Assembly: GCA_963815185.1 (NCBI GenBank) | Contig: CAWFGC010000009.1 | Location: 434,001 to 498,000 of the forward strand | Direction of reading: 5' to 3' | Source of the DNA: SHZL01 sp963815185 | GTDB lineage: Bacteria > Pseudomonadota > Gammaproteobacteria > Xanthomonadales > SZUA-36 | Length of the DNA stretch: 64,000 nucleotides | In this document: piece by piece, positions 34,823 to 44,268 of the stretch | Numbering within the stretch: position 1 is the first letter of the stretch | How the letters are laid out: the number at the start of each line of letters is the position of its first letter | Program-made: the position numbers and the translations under genes | Notes under the pieces: generated by a model | What the model saw: only the letters and a program-made list of their open reading frames with translations | The model's database searches: none | Told to the model about the DNA's origin: nothing

Positions 34823-35857
34823 ATGGTTATGAATCAAATTGAACCCCAGGCCGATGCGGCCGCAATTACTGGTGCTTCGACGGGTACTGCTGACGCCCAT
34901 GCTGCATTCATCCGCCTGAGCCAGGCAGCCAACGAGCTGATAATCGGCCAGCAGCGCCTGATGGAGCGCTTGTTGATAGCGCTGCTGAGCAATGGTCATT
35001 TACTGGTCGAAGGCGCGCCCGGACTGGCCAAGACGACGGCGATCAAGGTGATTGCCGACCGTATCGAAGGTGACTTCCACCGCATTCAGTTTACCCCCGA
35101 CCTGCTGCCGGCAGACCTGACCGGTACGGAGATCTATCGCCCCCAGGAAGGCACTTTCGAATTCCAGCAAGGGCCGATATTCCACAATCTGATTCTGGCC
35201 GACGAAGTGAACCGCGCCCCGGCCAAGGTGCAATCCGCGTTGCTGGAAGCCATGGGCGAGCATCAGGTCACCGTTGGCCGGGTCACCTATCGGCTGCCGC
35301 GACTGTTTCTGGTGATGGCGACGCAAAACCCGATCGAGCAGGAAGGCACCTATCCTCTGCCGGAAGCGCAGCTCGATCGTTTCCTGATGCATGTTTCCAT
35401 TACCTACCCCGGCGCCGAGGCCGAACTGAAAATCCTCAACCTGGCACGACAACAGGCGCGGGAAGAGCTCGGCCAGCAACCCGGTGCCCCGGTGCTGGTC
35501 ACCCAGGAGCAAGTGTTCTCCGCCCAGGCCGGCGTGTTGGATATGTACCTGGCGCCGGCATTGCAGGATTACATCGTGCAAATGGTGCTGGCTACCCGTG
35601 ATCCGGGCCGCTGGGACGAGTCCATGGCCGCCATGGTGAGTTACGGAGCGAGTCCCAGGGCGACCATTGGCCTGGACCGCTGCGCCCGCGCCAGGGCCTG
35701 GCTGGACAATCGGGACTACGTTTCGCCCGATGACGTCCACGCCGTCATCCACGACGTGATGCGTCACCGCGTGTTGTTATCCTATGAAGCGGAAGCCGAC
35801 GGGGTCACGGTCGATCAACTCGTCGACCGCTTGCTGGACCGGGTTCCGGTGCCATGA
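34823..35857 (+). CDS. MoxR-family AAA ATPase (Bat operon)
   Basis: MoxR ATPases act as chaperones for assembly or activation of partner complexes, often with VWA proteins. The protein has Walker A GAPGLAKT, Walker B ILADEVNRAPAKVQ, and sensor 1 MATQNPIEQEGTYPLPEAQLDRF, followed by the lid domain. I start at the ATG at 34823; a second, 6 bp later, is as good, and the frame further upstream has no support. An AT-rich leader with a TATACT box at 34787 precedes it. Its last 4 bases overlap the DUF58 gene. It heads the moxR-DUF58-DUF4381-batA-batB-batD operon. Confidence 0.92.
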   Translation: MVMNQIEPQADAAAITGASTGTADAHAAFIRLSQAANELIIGQQRLMERLLIALLSNGHLLVEGAPGLAKTTAIKVIADRIEGDFHRIQFTPDLLPADLTGTEIYRPQEGTFEFQQGPIFHNLILADEVNRAPAKVQSALLEAMGEHQVTVGRVTYRLPRLFLVMATQNPIEQEGTYPLPEAQLDRFLMHVSITYPGAEAELKILNLARQQAREELGQQPGAPVLVTQEQVFSAQAGVLDMYLAPALQDYIVQMVLATRDPGRWDESMAAMVSYGASPRATIGLDRCARARAWLDNRDYVSPDDVHAVIHDVMRHRVLLSYEAEADGVTVDQLVDRLLDRVPVP

Positions 35858-36789
35858 TTTCAGCGCCAGTGGCGCGCGGTGATGGCATTCATGTCACCGC
35901 GGCTGAGCTGATCGCGCTGCGTCCGCGTTGTAATGCCCTGCGCTTGCCCATGCGCCAGCCGGCGGCATCGGCACTGGCCGGCGCCTATCGTTCGCGTTTT
36001 CGTGGCCGCGGTGTCGACTTCGTGGAGTCCCGTAACTACCAGCCCGGAGACGACATCCGCAATATGGACTGGCGTGTTACCGCGCGCACCGGCAGGGCGC
36101 ATACCAAAGTTTTCCAGGAAGAGCGTGAACGGCCGGTTCTGATCGTGCTGGATGCCAGCCCCAGCCTGTACTTCGGCACGCGGCGCAGGCTGAAATCGGT
36201 TGCCGCAGGGCAATTGGCTGCCGCGGTGGCCTGGTCGGCCGTGCGTCGCGGTGATCGCATTGGCGGTTTCCTGTTCGCCCCGGGGCGGCATCGCGAGTTG
36301 CGTCCTGCCGGTGGCCGGCGCGGAGCCATGCGCGTGATCCAGAGCCTGGTTGACTGGTTGCAGCCCGCGGCTGACGGACAACGGGCCACGCCCCTTTCCG
36401 CCGCGCTGGAGCGGGTGCGGCATACCGCGCGGCCAGGCAGCCTGATCGTGATCATCAGCGATTTTTTCAATCTGGATGAGGATTGCAACCAGCATCTGTC
36501 GCGCCTGCGCAAACACAACGATGTGATCGGCTGCCAGGTGCTGGACCGTTCCGAACACGAACTGCCGGCCGGGCGTTATCCGATCAGCGACGGTGAGTCC
36601 TCTTCGATTATCGACACGGGTCAGTCCGGCGATCGAAAAAGATTCCTGCAGATGAGCCTGCAGCACCTGGAGGCGCCGCGGCGCCTGTTCCAACGCCACC
36701 AGTGCGGCTGGATGGTGATGTACACCGACGATGACCCGGTCGATCTGCTGGGGCGGGAAATGCGCATTCTGGTGGGCCGCCCGGGCTGA
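35854..36789 (+). CDS. DUF58 (VWA-like) protein of the Bat operon
   Basis: The 311-residue protein carries the DUF58 signature, SRFRGRGVDFVESRNYQPGD followed by DIRNMDWRVTARTG, and a degenerate VWA fold beginning PVLIVLDASPSLYF, where the MIDAS-like DxSxS is conserved. Such proteins pair with MoxR ATPases at the cytoplasmic face. It overlaps moxR by 4 bp and ends one base before the DUF4381 gene. Function in this operon is inferred as assembly or stress tolerance of envelope complexes. Confidence 0.9.
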   Translation: MISAPVARGDGIHVTAAELIALRPRCNALRLPMRQPAASALAGAYRSRFRGRGVDFVESRNYQPGDDIRNMDWRVTARTGRAHTKVFQEERERPVLIVLDASPSLYFGTRRRLKSVAAGQLAAAVAWSAVRRGDRIGGFLFAPGRHRELRPAGGRRGAMRVIQSLVDWLQPAADGQRATPLSAALERVRHTARPGSLIVIISDFFNLDEDCNQHLSRLRKHNDVIGCQVLDRSEHELPAGRYPISDGESSSIIDTGQSGDRKRFLQMSLQHLEAPRRLFQRHQCGWMVMYTDDDPVDLLGREMRILVGRPG

Positions 36790-36790
36790 C

Positions 36791-37268
36791 ATGAACGACG
36801 CCGGCAACAATATGCTGTCCCGGTTGCGCGATATTCACGCGCGCCGCCGATCCGGGCTGGTGGCCGCCGGCGCCGGGCTGGTGGGTGCTGGCGGTGCTGG
36901 CGCTTGCCGCAATGAGCCTGGCCTTGCGCTGGGGCTATCGCCGCTGGTCGGTCATGCGCCGCCGGCGCGCCTTGTTGACGGCACTGGAAAACATCGCCCG
37001 CGACGTCGATCCGGCGCAGCGCCCGCATGAATATCTGGCCAGGCTGAACCGCTTGTTCCGGGTGGTCGCCTGGCGCGCGTTTCCGGACACTGCCTGTGTG
37101 CGTCTGCAAGGCATGGAGTGGGTGCGCTTCATCCAGTCCCTGTTGCCGCAAAGCATGCCGGCGGAAGGCCTCACCGCGCTGGCCAGCGGGCCTTACGAGC
37201 CCAGTCCCGAATTCGATCCGCACAGCCTGCAGCAACTGGCCCGCACCTGGGTGAAGAAGTATGGCTGA
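36791..37268 (+). CDS. DUF4381 membrane protein of the Bat operon (frameshifted)
   Basis: The N-terminus (MNDAGNNMLSRLRDIHA) is in the frame of the ATG at 36791. The expected WWPPAPGWWVLAVLALAAMSL membrane segment and the rest (FRVVAWRAFPDTACVRLQG) follow one frame over. One extra base near 36838-36850 in a CG-rich stretch accounts for it. Reconstructed length is about 158 residues, typical for DUF4381. It has one membrane helix and a cytosolic domain and always lies between the DUF58 gene and batA. It overlaps batA by 8 bp. Confidence 0.82.
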
Positions 37269-38283
37269 AGCGGCCACCACTTCCGGACTGATATTGGCCT
37301 GGCCGTGGCTGCTGCTTTTGCTGCCGCTGCCCTGGCTGGTGCGCAAGCTGCTGAAGGCGGTGCCGCAGTTGCCGATGCAGGCATTGCGGGTGCCCTGGTA
37401 TGCGCTGGTCGGCGGCAGCGATGCCGGCTATCTGCAGCGTACCGCGCTGGCTGCGGTGGCCGCGCTGATCTGGCTGTTGCTGTTGCTCGCCGCCGCGCGC
37501 CCGCAGTGGGTGGGCGATATCGAGACGATACCGGTCACCGGGCGCGATCTGCTGCTGGCAGTGGACATATCCGGCAGCATGGACACCCAGGACATGATCC
37601 TGAACCAGCAGGCGGTAAACCGGCTGACCGTGGTCAAGCAGGTGGCCGGGGAATTCATCAAGCGGCGCCGTGGCGACCGTGTTGGGCTGGTATTGTTCGG
37701 CAGCCGCGCCTACCTGCAGACACCGTTGACCTTCGATACCCAAACCACCGCGATTCTGCTCGACGAGGCGGAAATCGGCCTGGCGGGCAGGGAAACGGCG
37801 ATTGGCGATGCCATTGGTCTGTCGGTGAAGCGATTACGCGAGGATGCGGCCAGCAAGCGCGTGTTGATCCTGCTGACCGACGGCGCCAACACCTCCGGTG
37901 AGGTGCAGCCGCTGCAGGCGGCTGAATTTGCCGCACGCGAGGGGCTGACCATTTACACCGTCGGTGTCGGAGCCGATGAAATGATGGTGCGGGATTTTTT
38001 CGGCAGCCGCATGGTCAACCCTTCTGCGGACCTCGATGAAGACACGCTGCGGGCGATCGCCGAGCGCACCGGTGGGGCGTACTTTCGTGCCCGCGACACC
38101 GAGGCGCTGGAGGAGATTTATGCGCAGTTGGATAAACTTGAACCGGTCGAAAGCGATCAGGAATCCGTGCGTCCGGTGGACGACCTGTTTTACTGGCCCC
38201 TGTCCGCGGCCTTTTTGCTGGTGCTGTTGTGCGCCATGCTGATGTTGCGGCGACAGGTCATATTCCGGGCCAGCGCGGCGTAG
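37261..38283 (+). CDS. batA: BatA-type VWA membrane protein
   Basis: The 340-residue protein has an N-terminal membrane pair (LILAWPWLLLLLPLPWLV and a second helix near 60-80), a von Willebrand A domain with an intact MIDAS (LAVDISGSMDTQDM, later GRETAIGDA with the Thr, LLTDGANTSGE with the Asp), and a C-terminal membrane helix (WPLSAAFLLVLLCAMLML). It is named for Bacteroides aerotolerance genes; the role is thought to be in envelope stress, not oxygen alone. The domain faces the periplasm. It ends 5 bp before batB. Confidence 0.9.
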   Translation: MAEAATTSGLILAWPWLLLLLPLPWLVRKLLKAVPQLPMQALRVPWYALVGGSDAGYLQRTALAAVAALIWLLLLLAAARPQWVGDIETIPVTGRDLLLAVDISGSMDTQDMILNQQAVNRLTVVKQVAGEFIKRRRGDRVGLVLFGSRAYLQTPLTFDTQTTAILLDEAEIGLAGRETAIGDAIGLSVKRLREDAASKRVLILLTDGANTSGEVQPLQAAEFAAREGLTIYTVGVGADEMMVRDFFGSRMVNPSADLDEDTLRAIAERTGGAYFRARDTEALEEIYAQLDKLEPVESDQESVRPVDDLFYWPLSAAFLLVLLCAMLMLRRQVIFRASAA

Positions 38284-38288
38284 ACGGC

Positions 38289-40025
38289 ATGGGATTGCTC
38301 CATTTCATTCGCCCGCTGTGGCTGATCGCGCTGCCCCTGGCGGTGGTCGTGCCCTGGATTTGGCGCCATGCCCGCCGCCCCTCCGGTGATTGGGAACGTG
38401 TTTGCGACCCGCACCTGTTGCGCTGGCTGAGCCATCAGGAAGGGAACACGGCGCGGCGATCCCGCGGACCCTGGCTGGCCGGCGCCGCATTGCTGCTGAG
38501 CGTACTGGCTCTGGCCGGTCCCAGTTGGCAGCAACTGCCTGACAGCGCCTTTTCCGCGCGTGATGCCCGCGTGATTGTGCTCGACCTGTCGAACTCCATG
38601 CTGGCCCAGGACCTGCGGCCGGACCGGCTGACGCAGGCCCGTTTTCGCCTGGCGGACTTGCTGCGTGAAACACGCGAGGGGCAAACCGGCCTGGTGGCTT
38701 ATGCCGGGGAGGCGTTCGTGGTTTCGCCCTTGACCACGGACACCCATACCATTGCCAACCTGCTGCCCTCCCTGCGGCCGGATGTGATGCCGGTCGGCGG
38801 CAGCCGCGCCGACCTGGCGCTCGGCATGGCGGCGACTTTGCTGGAACGTGCCGGCTTCAGCCGTGGCGAGGTCCTGCTGATCAGCGATTCGGCCGATGCC
38901 GCCGATGCGGCCAAGGCGCGGGAATTGCGCGATCACGGAGTGATTACCTCGGTGCTGGCCGTCGGCACAGCGGAGGGCTCGCCAATTCCCAGCGGCAGCG
39001 GCTTCGTCACCGACCGCAACGGCAATGTGGTTATTGCGCGGCTTGATTCTGCCCGCTTGCAGGATGTGGCCGCCGCGGGTGGCGGCAAGTTTTCCGAGAT
39101 GAGCACGGCGGCGGCAAATGACGCCTCACCCTGGCTGGAACGGCAGAGCAGTGAGTTCACGCGCCGGCAAGACTCGTTGGACCAGCGCTGGAAAGATGCC
39201 GGACCCTGGTTGGTGCTGCTGTTGTTGCCGCTGGCAGTGGCCAGCTTCCGGCGTGGTGTTTTGTTCCTGCTGCCGGTGTGGATCATGGCCGGCGGCCTGT
39301 ATGTACCCGACGCCAGAGCCAACTGGTGGGATGACGTCTGGCAGCGCCGGGACCAGCAAGCCTGGGAGGCGCTGCAAAACAAGGAGAATGACCGTGCGGC
39401 AGCGCTGGCGGTTGCGCCGGGCCTGTCAGGAGAAGCCTGGTACCGCAGTGGCAAATTTGACAACGCGTCGAGCGCCTGGTCAAAAAAGGATACGGCGGAT
39501 GCGCACTACAACCGGGGCAATGCGCTGGCTCAGTTGGGCCAATTCGATGCCGCCTTGCAGGCCTATGACCGGGCGCTGGAACTGGACCCGTCGATGCAGG
39601 ATGCGCGCTTCAACCGTGATTTGGTGGAGCAAATGAAACAAAAGCAACAACAGCAAGAACAACAGCAACAGGAGCAGGATCAAAAGAATGGCCAGGGTGA
39701 TTCGCAACAGGGGGATTCATCCGGGAAGTCCGGTCAAAGCGATGAATCCCGGCAGGCGGCGGACAAGAAGTCTTCCGAGCAGGACCAGGAAGGTAAGCAA
39801 CAGCAAGGCCAGGAACAAAAGGATCAGGGCAAGGGGGAGCAGGATAAGGATAAGGAGCAAGGCGATCAACCCAATTACGCCGAGTCCTGGTCAGAAGAGG
39901 ATGCACAGGCCATGGAACAGTGGTTGCGGCGTATTCCGGATGATCCGGGCGGGCTGTTGCGGCGCAAGTTCCTGAACGAACATTTGCGCCGTGGCGCGCG
40001 CGAGGATGAATCGAAACCATGGTGA
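38289..40025 (+). CDS. batB: BatB/BatC-type VWA plus TPR protein
   Basis: The 578-residue protein joins a VWA domain (VIVLDLSNSMLAQDL, MIDAS present) to TPR units (DAHYNRGNALAQLGQFDAALQAYDRALELDP). It ends in a Gln/Asp/Lys-rich low-complexity tail from ~450 (QKQQQQEQQQQEQDQKNG). In Bacteroides and Leptospira these parts are often separate BatB and BatC proteins; here they are fused. The start is the ATG 5 bp after batA; the longer frame runs into batA. The stop overlaps batD by 7 bp. Protein-protein scaffolding is likely. Confidence 0.9.
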   Translation: MGLLHFIRPLWLIALPLAVVVPWIWRHARRPSGDWERVCDPHLLRWLSHQEGNTARRSRGPWLAGAALLLSVLALAGPSWQQLPDSAFSARDARVIVLDLSNSMLAQDLRPDRLTQARFRLADLLRETREGQTGLVAYAGEAFVVSPLTTDTHTIANLLPSLRPDVMPVGGSRADLALGMAATLLERAGFSRGEVLLISDSADAADAAKARELRDHGVITSVLAVGTAEGSPIPSGSGFVTDRNGNVVIARLDSARLQDVAAAGGGKFSEMSTAAANDASPWLERQSSEFTRRQDSLDQRWKDAGPWLVLLLLPLAVASFRRGVLFLLPVWIMAGGLYVPDARANWWDDVWQRRDQQAWEALQNKENDRAAALAVAPGLSGEAWYRSGKFDNASSAWSKKDTADAHYNRGNALAQLGQFDAALQAYDRALELDPSMQDARFNRDLVEQMKQKQQQQEQQQQEQDQKNGQGDSQQGDSSGKSGQSDESRQAADKKSSEQDQEGKQQQGQEQKDQGKGEQDKDKEQGDQPNYAESWSEEDAQAMEQWLRRIPDDPGGLLRRKFLNEHLRRGAREDESKPW

Positions 40026-41707
40026 GGATGATTGCACTTGGCTTGACCGTGTTGCTGCTGTGCGCGTCCGCATCGGCGGCTGACATCACCGCACAACTGG
40101 ACCGCGACCGCATTGTTCAGGGTGAGACGGTCACGCTGACCATCCAGACCGATGATCCGCAACAGAATCTGGACGGCGATTTCAGTGTGCTGGACAAGGA
40201 CTTCGAATTGGTCGACCGGCGCACCGAGTCGCAAATGTCCATTGTCAATGGCCAGCAATCTGCGGTCGTGCGGCTGCTGCTGACACTGGAACCCAGGCAC
40301 AGCGGGGATTTGACCGTTCCACCGCTGCGTATTGGTACGACCACCACATCGCCACTGAAGCTGACCGTGGATGCAGCACCGAAGGCCAAGCCGGGCGAAG
40401 CGCCCACGGTGTTCATCGAAGTCGAAGTGGAGCCGAAAAACGGCCCCTACTACGTGCATGCGCAGTTGCGGCTGACCGTGCGCGTTTTCTATCAGCAAAG
40501 CCTTACCGAGGCCGCGATTTCCCAGCCGGAGCCTGCGCCCGCATCAGTTCGTCTGCTGGACGAGGTGCCCTACCAGTCGGATCGCGGCGGCGTCCATTAC
40601 CGCGTACTTGAAAGACACTATGCCATCTTCCCGGAACGCTCCGGCCCGTTGCAGATTCCACCGCTGAAACTCAGCGGCCGTTTGGTCGAGCGGCGTTCGG
40701 ACCGGCTGTGGCAGCCCACTGTCCGCGGCCGGCGCATCGAAGTGACCAGTGACCCGGTCGATCTGACCATTCAACCCAAGCCCGCCAGTTTCAGCGGCGA
40801 TTCGTGGCTGCCTGCCCGCTCTTTGCAGCTGACGCAGAGTGTGTCGGCCAGCGATTCGCTGACCGTCGGCGAGCCTGTCACCCGAACCGTCATGGTGGAT
40901 GCGGTGGGCCTGGAAGAAAACATGATCACCCAACCACCCTGGCCCAAGGTCGCTGACGCACGAATCTATCCGGACCAACCCCAGGGCATCAGCCGCAATG
41001 ACGGAAAATGGGTGCTGGGCCACAAGGAATTCCGCTATGCCGTGGTGCCGGAAAAGGCCGGCGAACTGGTATTGCCGCAATTGAGTCTGCATTGGTGGGA
41101 CACCGTCAACGACCGCGAGCAAACCGCGGTCTTGCCCGAACAGCGATTGAAGGTACTGCCCTCGGCGCTGCCACCACCCGCACCGCCGGCCGCCGCCGCA
41201 CCCGCGGCTGCGCCGGTCGCGGGCAGCCCAGCGCTTGCCCCGGCAGCACCGCCGCTTGCAAGCGGCAGATACTGGTCCGGGCTGACTTTGGTGTTCGCCG
41301 CACTGTGGTTGATCACCAGCGCGCTGCTGTTCCGGCAGCACCGGGGCCTGCGCAGCCCAGGCGGTGGTCAGGACCTGCCGAACAGGCGGAGAGCGAGATT
41401 CTGCAGGAACTCAAGCGCGCATGTTCAGGCCAATGACGCAGCGGGAGCGCGCCGCGCGCTGGGCCACTGGTTGCGCGACTTCGGTCCGGCAGGGACATCC
41501 GGCAGCCTGTTGGACTTTGCCGCCCGACACGCAAATGGGGAATTGCAGCAAGGTCTGATGCGCCTTGACGCGATGGGATATCGTCCAGCGCAGGAGCAAG
41601 TGTTCGATGGCGCAGGCTTGTGGAAAGCTTTCTCCGCCTGGCGCAAGCAGTGGGCGGGCCAGGGCAACGGACAGGACACAGATGTGACGGACCTTTATGC
41701 GGCTTAA
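40019..41707 (+). CDS. batD: BatD oxygen-tolerance protein
   Basis: The 562-residue protein has a signal peptide (MIALGLTVLLLCASASA), repeated Ig-like beta domains of the BatD family (ITAQLDRDRIVQGETVTLTI, VEVEPKNGPYYVHAQLRLTVRVFY), a Pro/Ala-rich linker at ~380-420 and a membrane helix (LTLVFAALWLITSALLF). Between about 41345 and 41435 the translation is unnatural (RRRARFCRNSS), while the next frame reads AESEILQELKRACS, as relatives do. A pair of opposite single-base indels has therefore shifted and restored the frame. It is the last gene of the Bat operon, followed by the hairpin repeat. Confidence 0.87.
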   Translation: MVRMIALGLTVLLLCASASAADITAQLDRDRIVQGETVTLTIQTDDPQQNLDGDFSVLDKDFELVDRRTESQMSIVNGQQSAVVRLLLTLEPRHSGDLTVPPLRIGTTTTSPLKLTVDAAPKAKPGEAPTVFIEVEVEPKNGPYYVHAQLRLTVRVFYQQSLTEAAISQPEPAPASVRLLDEVPYQSDRGGVHYRVLERHYAIFPERSGPLQIPPLKLSGRLVERRSDRLWQPTVRGRRIEVTSDPVDLTIQPKPASFSGDSWLPARSLQLTQSVSASDSLTVGEPVTRTVMVDAVGLEENMITQPPWPKVADARIYPDQPQGISRNDGKWVLGHKEFRYAVVPEKAGELVLPQLSLHWWDTVNDREQTAVLPEQRLKVLPSALPPPAPPAAAAPAAAPVAGSPALAPAAPPLASGRYWSGLTLVFAALWLITSALLFRQHRGLRSPGGGQDLPNRRRARFCRNSSAHVQANDAAGARRALGHWLRDFGPAGTSGSLLDFAARHANGELQQGLMRLDAMGYRPAQEQVFDGAGLWKAFSAWRKQWAGQGNGQDTDVTDLYAA

Positions 41708-41779
41708 GGTCCGTGAACAGGTTCAATATGTGTATTCCAGGAACCTTCTATCAATACGGCCTGCGCCGTCCCAGATTAG

Positions 41780-41905
41780 CACAAGCCGGTTCGGAGCAAG
41801 GGGTTAGCTTGCAGGACCTTTTGAAACAGGATGTTTCAAGAAGAGCCGCCATGGATGGCTATTTGGCGTGTCCTGAAAGCTAACCCCTTGGTTCGGACCG
41901 GCGCC
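41780..41905. repeat. Structured 126-bp intergenic repeat, copy 1
   Basis: The element starts CACAAGCCGGTTCGGAG and ends GGACCGGCGCC. Its outer arms pair over about 30 bp (AAGGGGTTAGCTT with AAAGCTAACCCCTT). The centre holds TTGAAAC-AGGAT-GTTTCAA (perfect 7-bp hairpin) and AGCC...GGCT around GCCATGGAT. The centre is the same as in copy 2 (46696-46821) bar one base, while the arms differ and still pair. It sits between the convergent batD and SPOR genes and may stop transcription from both sides. Confidence 0.85.
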
Positions 41906-41917
41906 TCAACAAGCAGG

Positions 41918-42487
41918 CTAGGGAATCTTCATCACCAGGCTGTCGATGCCCTTGTCCTGCAGCCGGCGGCGGGTGTCATCCGCCTGGCGCATGCCTTTTA
42001 CCGGACCGACGCGCACGCGGTGCCAGGTGGCGTCGTTGACGGTAACGGACTGCACCGTTGCCACGAATCCGTTCAGGGCGAGCTGTGCCTTCAACTGGTC
42101 GGCGTCCGTGGCGGACATGAATGAGCCGACCTGAAGCAAGTAGGAATCAGAGTCGTCGGCTGCGACCGATGGGCTGGCCGGCTCCCGGTGTTGCGACAGT
42201 TCCTGCTCCGGGACGACGACTTCCATTTCCGGCAGCACGGTAAAAAAGTCATAACGGGGTTTGCTGCGCTGCTCCGTGGGCTTGCTGATTTCCTCGTTCA
42301 ATACCGCGTCGTCCTGCCGCCCGCCGGCGGTATCGCTGGCGACGGGTTGTTCCTGCTGTGGTTGCGGAAGAAAGCCCTTGGCTGCCAGATACCAGGCCAA
42401 ACCCAAGCCAATGAGAATGCCTGCAAGCAGCCACATCAATGCCGGCGTCCTTTTTCTCGCTCCCCTGCTCGCTCCTCTACGGGACAC
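41918..42487 (-). CDS. SPOR-domain membrane protein (FtsN-like)
   Basis: The 189-residue protein has a short basic cytosolic start (SRRGASRGARKRTP), one membrane helix (ALMWLLAGILIGLGLAWYLA), a Pro/Gln/Glu-rich periplasmic linker, and a C-terminal SPOR domain (YLLQVGSFMSATDADQLKAQLAL, WHRVRVGPVKGMRQAD) that binds denuded septal glycan. The architecture matches FtsN and its small relatives, which often follow argS as here (33 bp downstream on the same strand). It lacks the long linker of E. coli FtsN. Division role inferred. Confidence 0.85.
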   Translation of the reverse strand: MSRRGASRGARKRTPALMWLLAGILIGLGLAWYLAAKGFLPQPQQEQPVASDTAGGRQDDAVLNEEISKPTEQRSKPRYDFFTVLPEMEVVVPEQELSQHREPASPSVAADDSDSYLLQVGSFMSATDADQLKAQLALNGFVATVQSVTVNDATWHRVRVGPVKGMRQADDTRRRLQDKGIDSLVMKIP

Positions 42488-42519
42488 TGCTGGCTCCTCT
42501 ACAGGACACTGCTGACTCC

Positions 42520-44268
42520 TTACATTTCTTCCGGCGCGGAGACGCCGAGAAGGTTCAAACCGGATCGCAGCACGATACGTGTGGCGCGAATCAGATTCAA
42601 TCGGGCATTGCGTAAATTTTCTTCTTCCACGAGAAACTGGTGGGCATTGTAATAGGCGTGCAAATCGGTAGCCACGTCGTGCAGATAATACGCGACGAGA
42701 TGCGGAGCCCGCTGCCTGGCCGCGGCTTCGATGGCTTCCGGGTAGCGGCTGATGGTGCGCATCATTTGCAATTCATGTTCCTCGGTCAGCAGTCCGAGAG
42801 CGGCTTCGCCAATGGCTTCATTGTAATTGACGTCCATTTGCACGAGGTGGCGCATCACGCTGCAAATACGGGCGTGTGCATACTGGATGTAGTAAACCGG
42901 ATTCTCATTGCTGCGCGACTTTGCCAGGTCGAGATCGAAATCCAGGTGCTGTTCGTGTGAGCGCATGACATAAAAGAACCGTGCCGCATCGTTGCCCACC
43001 TCGTCGCGCAATTCGCGCAGGGTAATGAACTGCCCCGAGCGCGTAGACATCTGTACTTTCTCACCGAAACGAAACAGCACCGCGAACTGCACCAGCAGGA
43101 TTTCCAGGCGGTCCGGATCCTCTCCCAGTCCCTGTGCTGCGGCCCGCAACCGGGCGATATAGCCGTGATGATCGGCCCCCAGAACGTAGATCGCCCGTTT
43201 GAAACCGCGCTCGAACTTGTTCAGGATGTAGGCGATGTCGGAGGCGAAATAGGTCGCGCGGCCGTTTTCGCGGATGACCACGCGGTCCTTTTCATCCCCA
43301 AGGGCCGAGGCCCGGAACCATGTGGCGCCGTCCCGGATGTAGAGATGGCCATTGTCGCGCAAGCGTTCGATGGCGGCTTCCACCGCACCGCTGTCCTCGA
43401 GGGCCTGTTCCGAAAACCACCTGTCGTAGACGACACCGAATTCCCTCAGGTCGTCCTGGATGTCGCTCAGTATGGAGTTCAGGGCCGCATTGAAGAAGAC
43501 CTCGAAACCCTCGGTGTCGAGCAGTTCGCGCGCCCGTCCGATCAAGGCATCGATCTGGTTTTCGCCGTCTTCTCCCGGCGGCAACCCTTCAATGATGTCC
43601 TGGTTGCTGAAGCGCCACTTGTCTCCGTGCTCGGCACGGGCCAGCCGGGCGATATCGTAAATGTAGTCACCCCTGTAGCCATTATCCGGAAAATTGACTC
43701 TTTCCCCACACAGCTCCAGGTAGCGAAGCCAGACGCAGGTGGCCAGGATGTCCATCTGGCGGCCGTTGTCATTGACATAGTACTCACGTTGAACCGTGTA
43801 GCCGAACAGGGTCAGGATGTTGGCCAGGCTGGCGCCGTAAGCCGCACCACGGCCGTGGCCGACGTGCAGTGGCCCCGTTGGGTTGGCGGAAACGTATTCC
43901 AGCGTGATGTTTTCATCCGCCCTGACGAGTGGGCGGCCGAACTGCTCCCGTTGGCGCAGCACGTCGTTGACTGTGCCGGTCAGGGCACAGTGTTGCAGGA
44001 AGAAATTGATAAATCCCGGGCCGGCGATTTCCATTTTTTCGACCTGGCGGGATCTTGGAATGTTGTCAATAATGGCCTGGGCCAGTTCGCGCGGCGGCAT
44101 TTTGGTTTGCTTGGCCAGGGTCATTGCCAGATTGGTAGCGAACTCGCCGTGCTCGCTCGAGCGCGTGCGTTCCAGGTGGATAACGGGCTCCTGCTCCAGG
44201 CTGACCACGCCGTTCCGTTGCAGATGCAACAGTGCCTGGGACAGAAGTTCTTGAATATGCTCTTTCAC
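42520..44268 (-). CDS. argS: Arginyl-tRNA synthetase
   Basis: ArgS charges tRNA-Arg with arginine. The 582-residue class I synthetase has the N-terminal Add-1 domain (MKEHIQELLSQALLHLQRNG), the HIGH-type motif in EYVSANPTGPLHVGHGRGAA, the KMSKS-equivalent loop reduced to VQMSTRSGQFITL, and a helical anticodon-binding domain ending in ATRIVLRSGLNLLGVSAPEEM. Length is as expected. It is the first gene of a unit with the SPOR protein. The upstream 385-bp gap probably holds its promoter. Confidence 0.96.
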   Translation of the reverse strand: MKEHIQELLSQALLHLQRNGVVSLEQEPVIHLERTRSSEHGEFATNLAMTLAKQTKMPPRELAQAIIDNIPRSRQVEKMEIAGPGFINFFLQHCALTGTVNDVLRQREQFGRPLVRADENITLEYVSANPTGPLHVGHGRGAAYGASLANILTLFGYTVQREYYVNDNGRQMDILATCVWLRYLELCGERVNFPDNGYRGDYIYDIARLARAEHGDKWRFSNQDIIEGLPPGEDGENQIDALIGRARELLDTEGFEVFFNAALNSILSDIQDDLREFGVVYDRWFSEQALEDSGAVEAAIERLRDNGHLYIRDGATWFRASALGDEKDRVVIRENGRATYFASDIAYILNKFERGFKRAIYVLGADHHGYIARLRAAAQGLGEDPDRLEILLVQFAVLFRFGEKVQMSTRSGQFITLRELRDEVGNDAARFFYVMRSHEQHLDFDLDLAKSRSNENPVYYIQYAHARICSVMRHLVQMDVNYNEAIGEAALGLLTEEHELQMMRTISRYPEAIEAAARQRAPHLVAYYLHDVATDLHAYYNAHQFLVEEENLRNARLNLIRATRIVLRSGLNLLGVSAPEEM

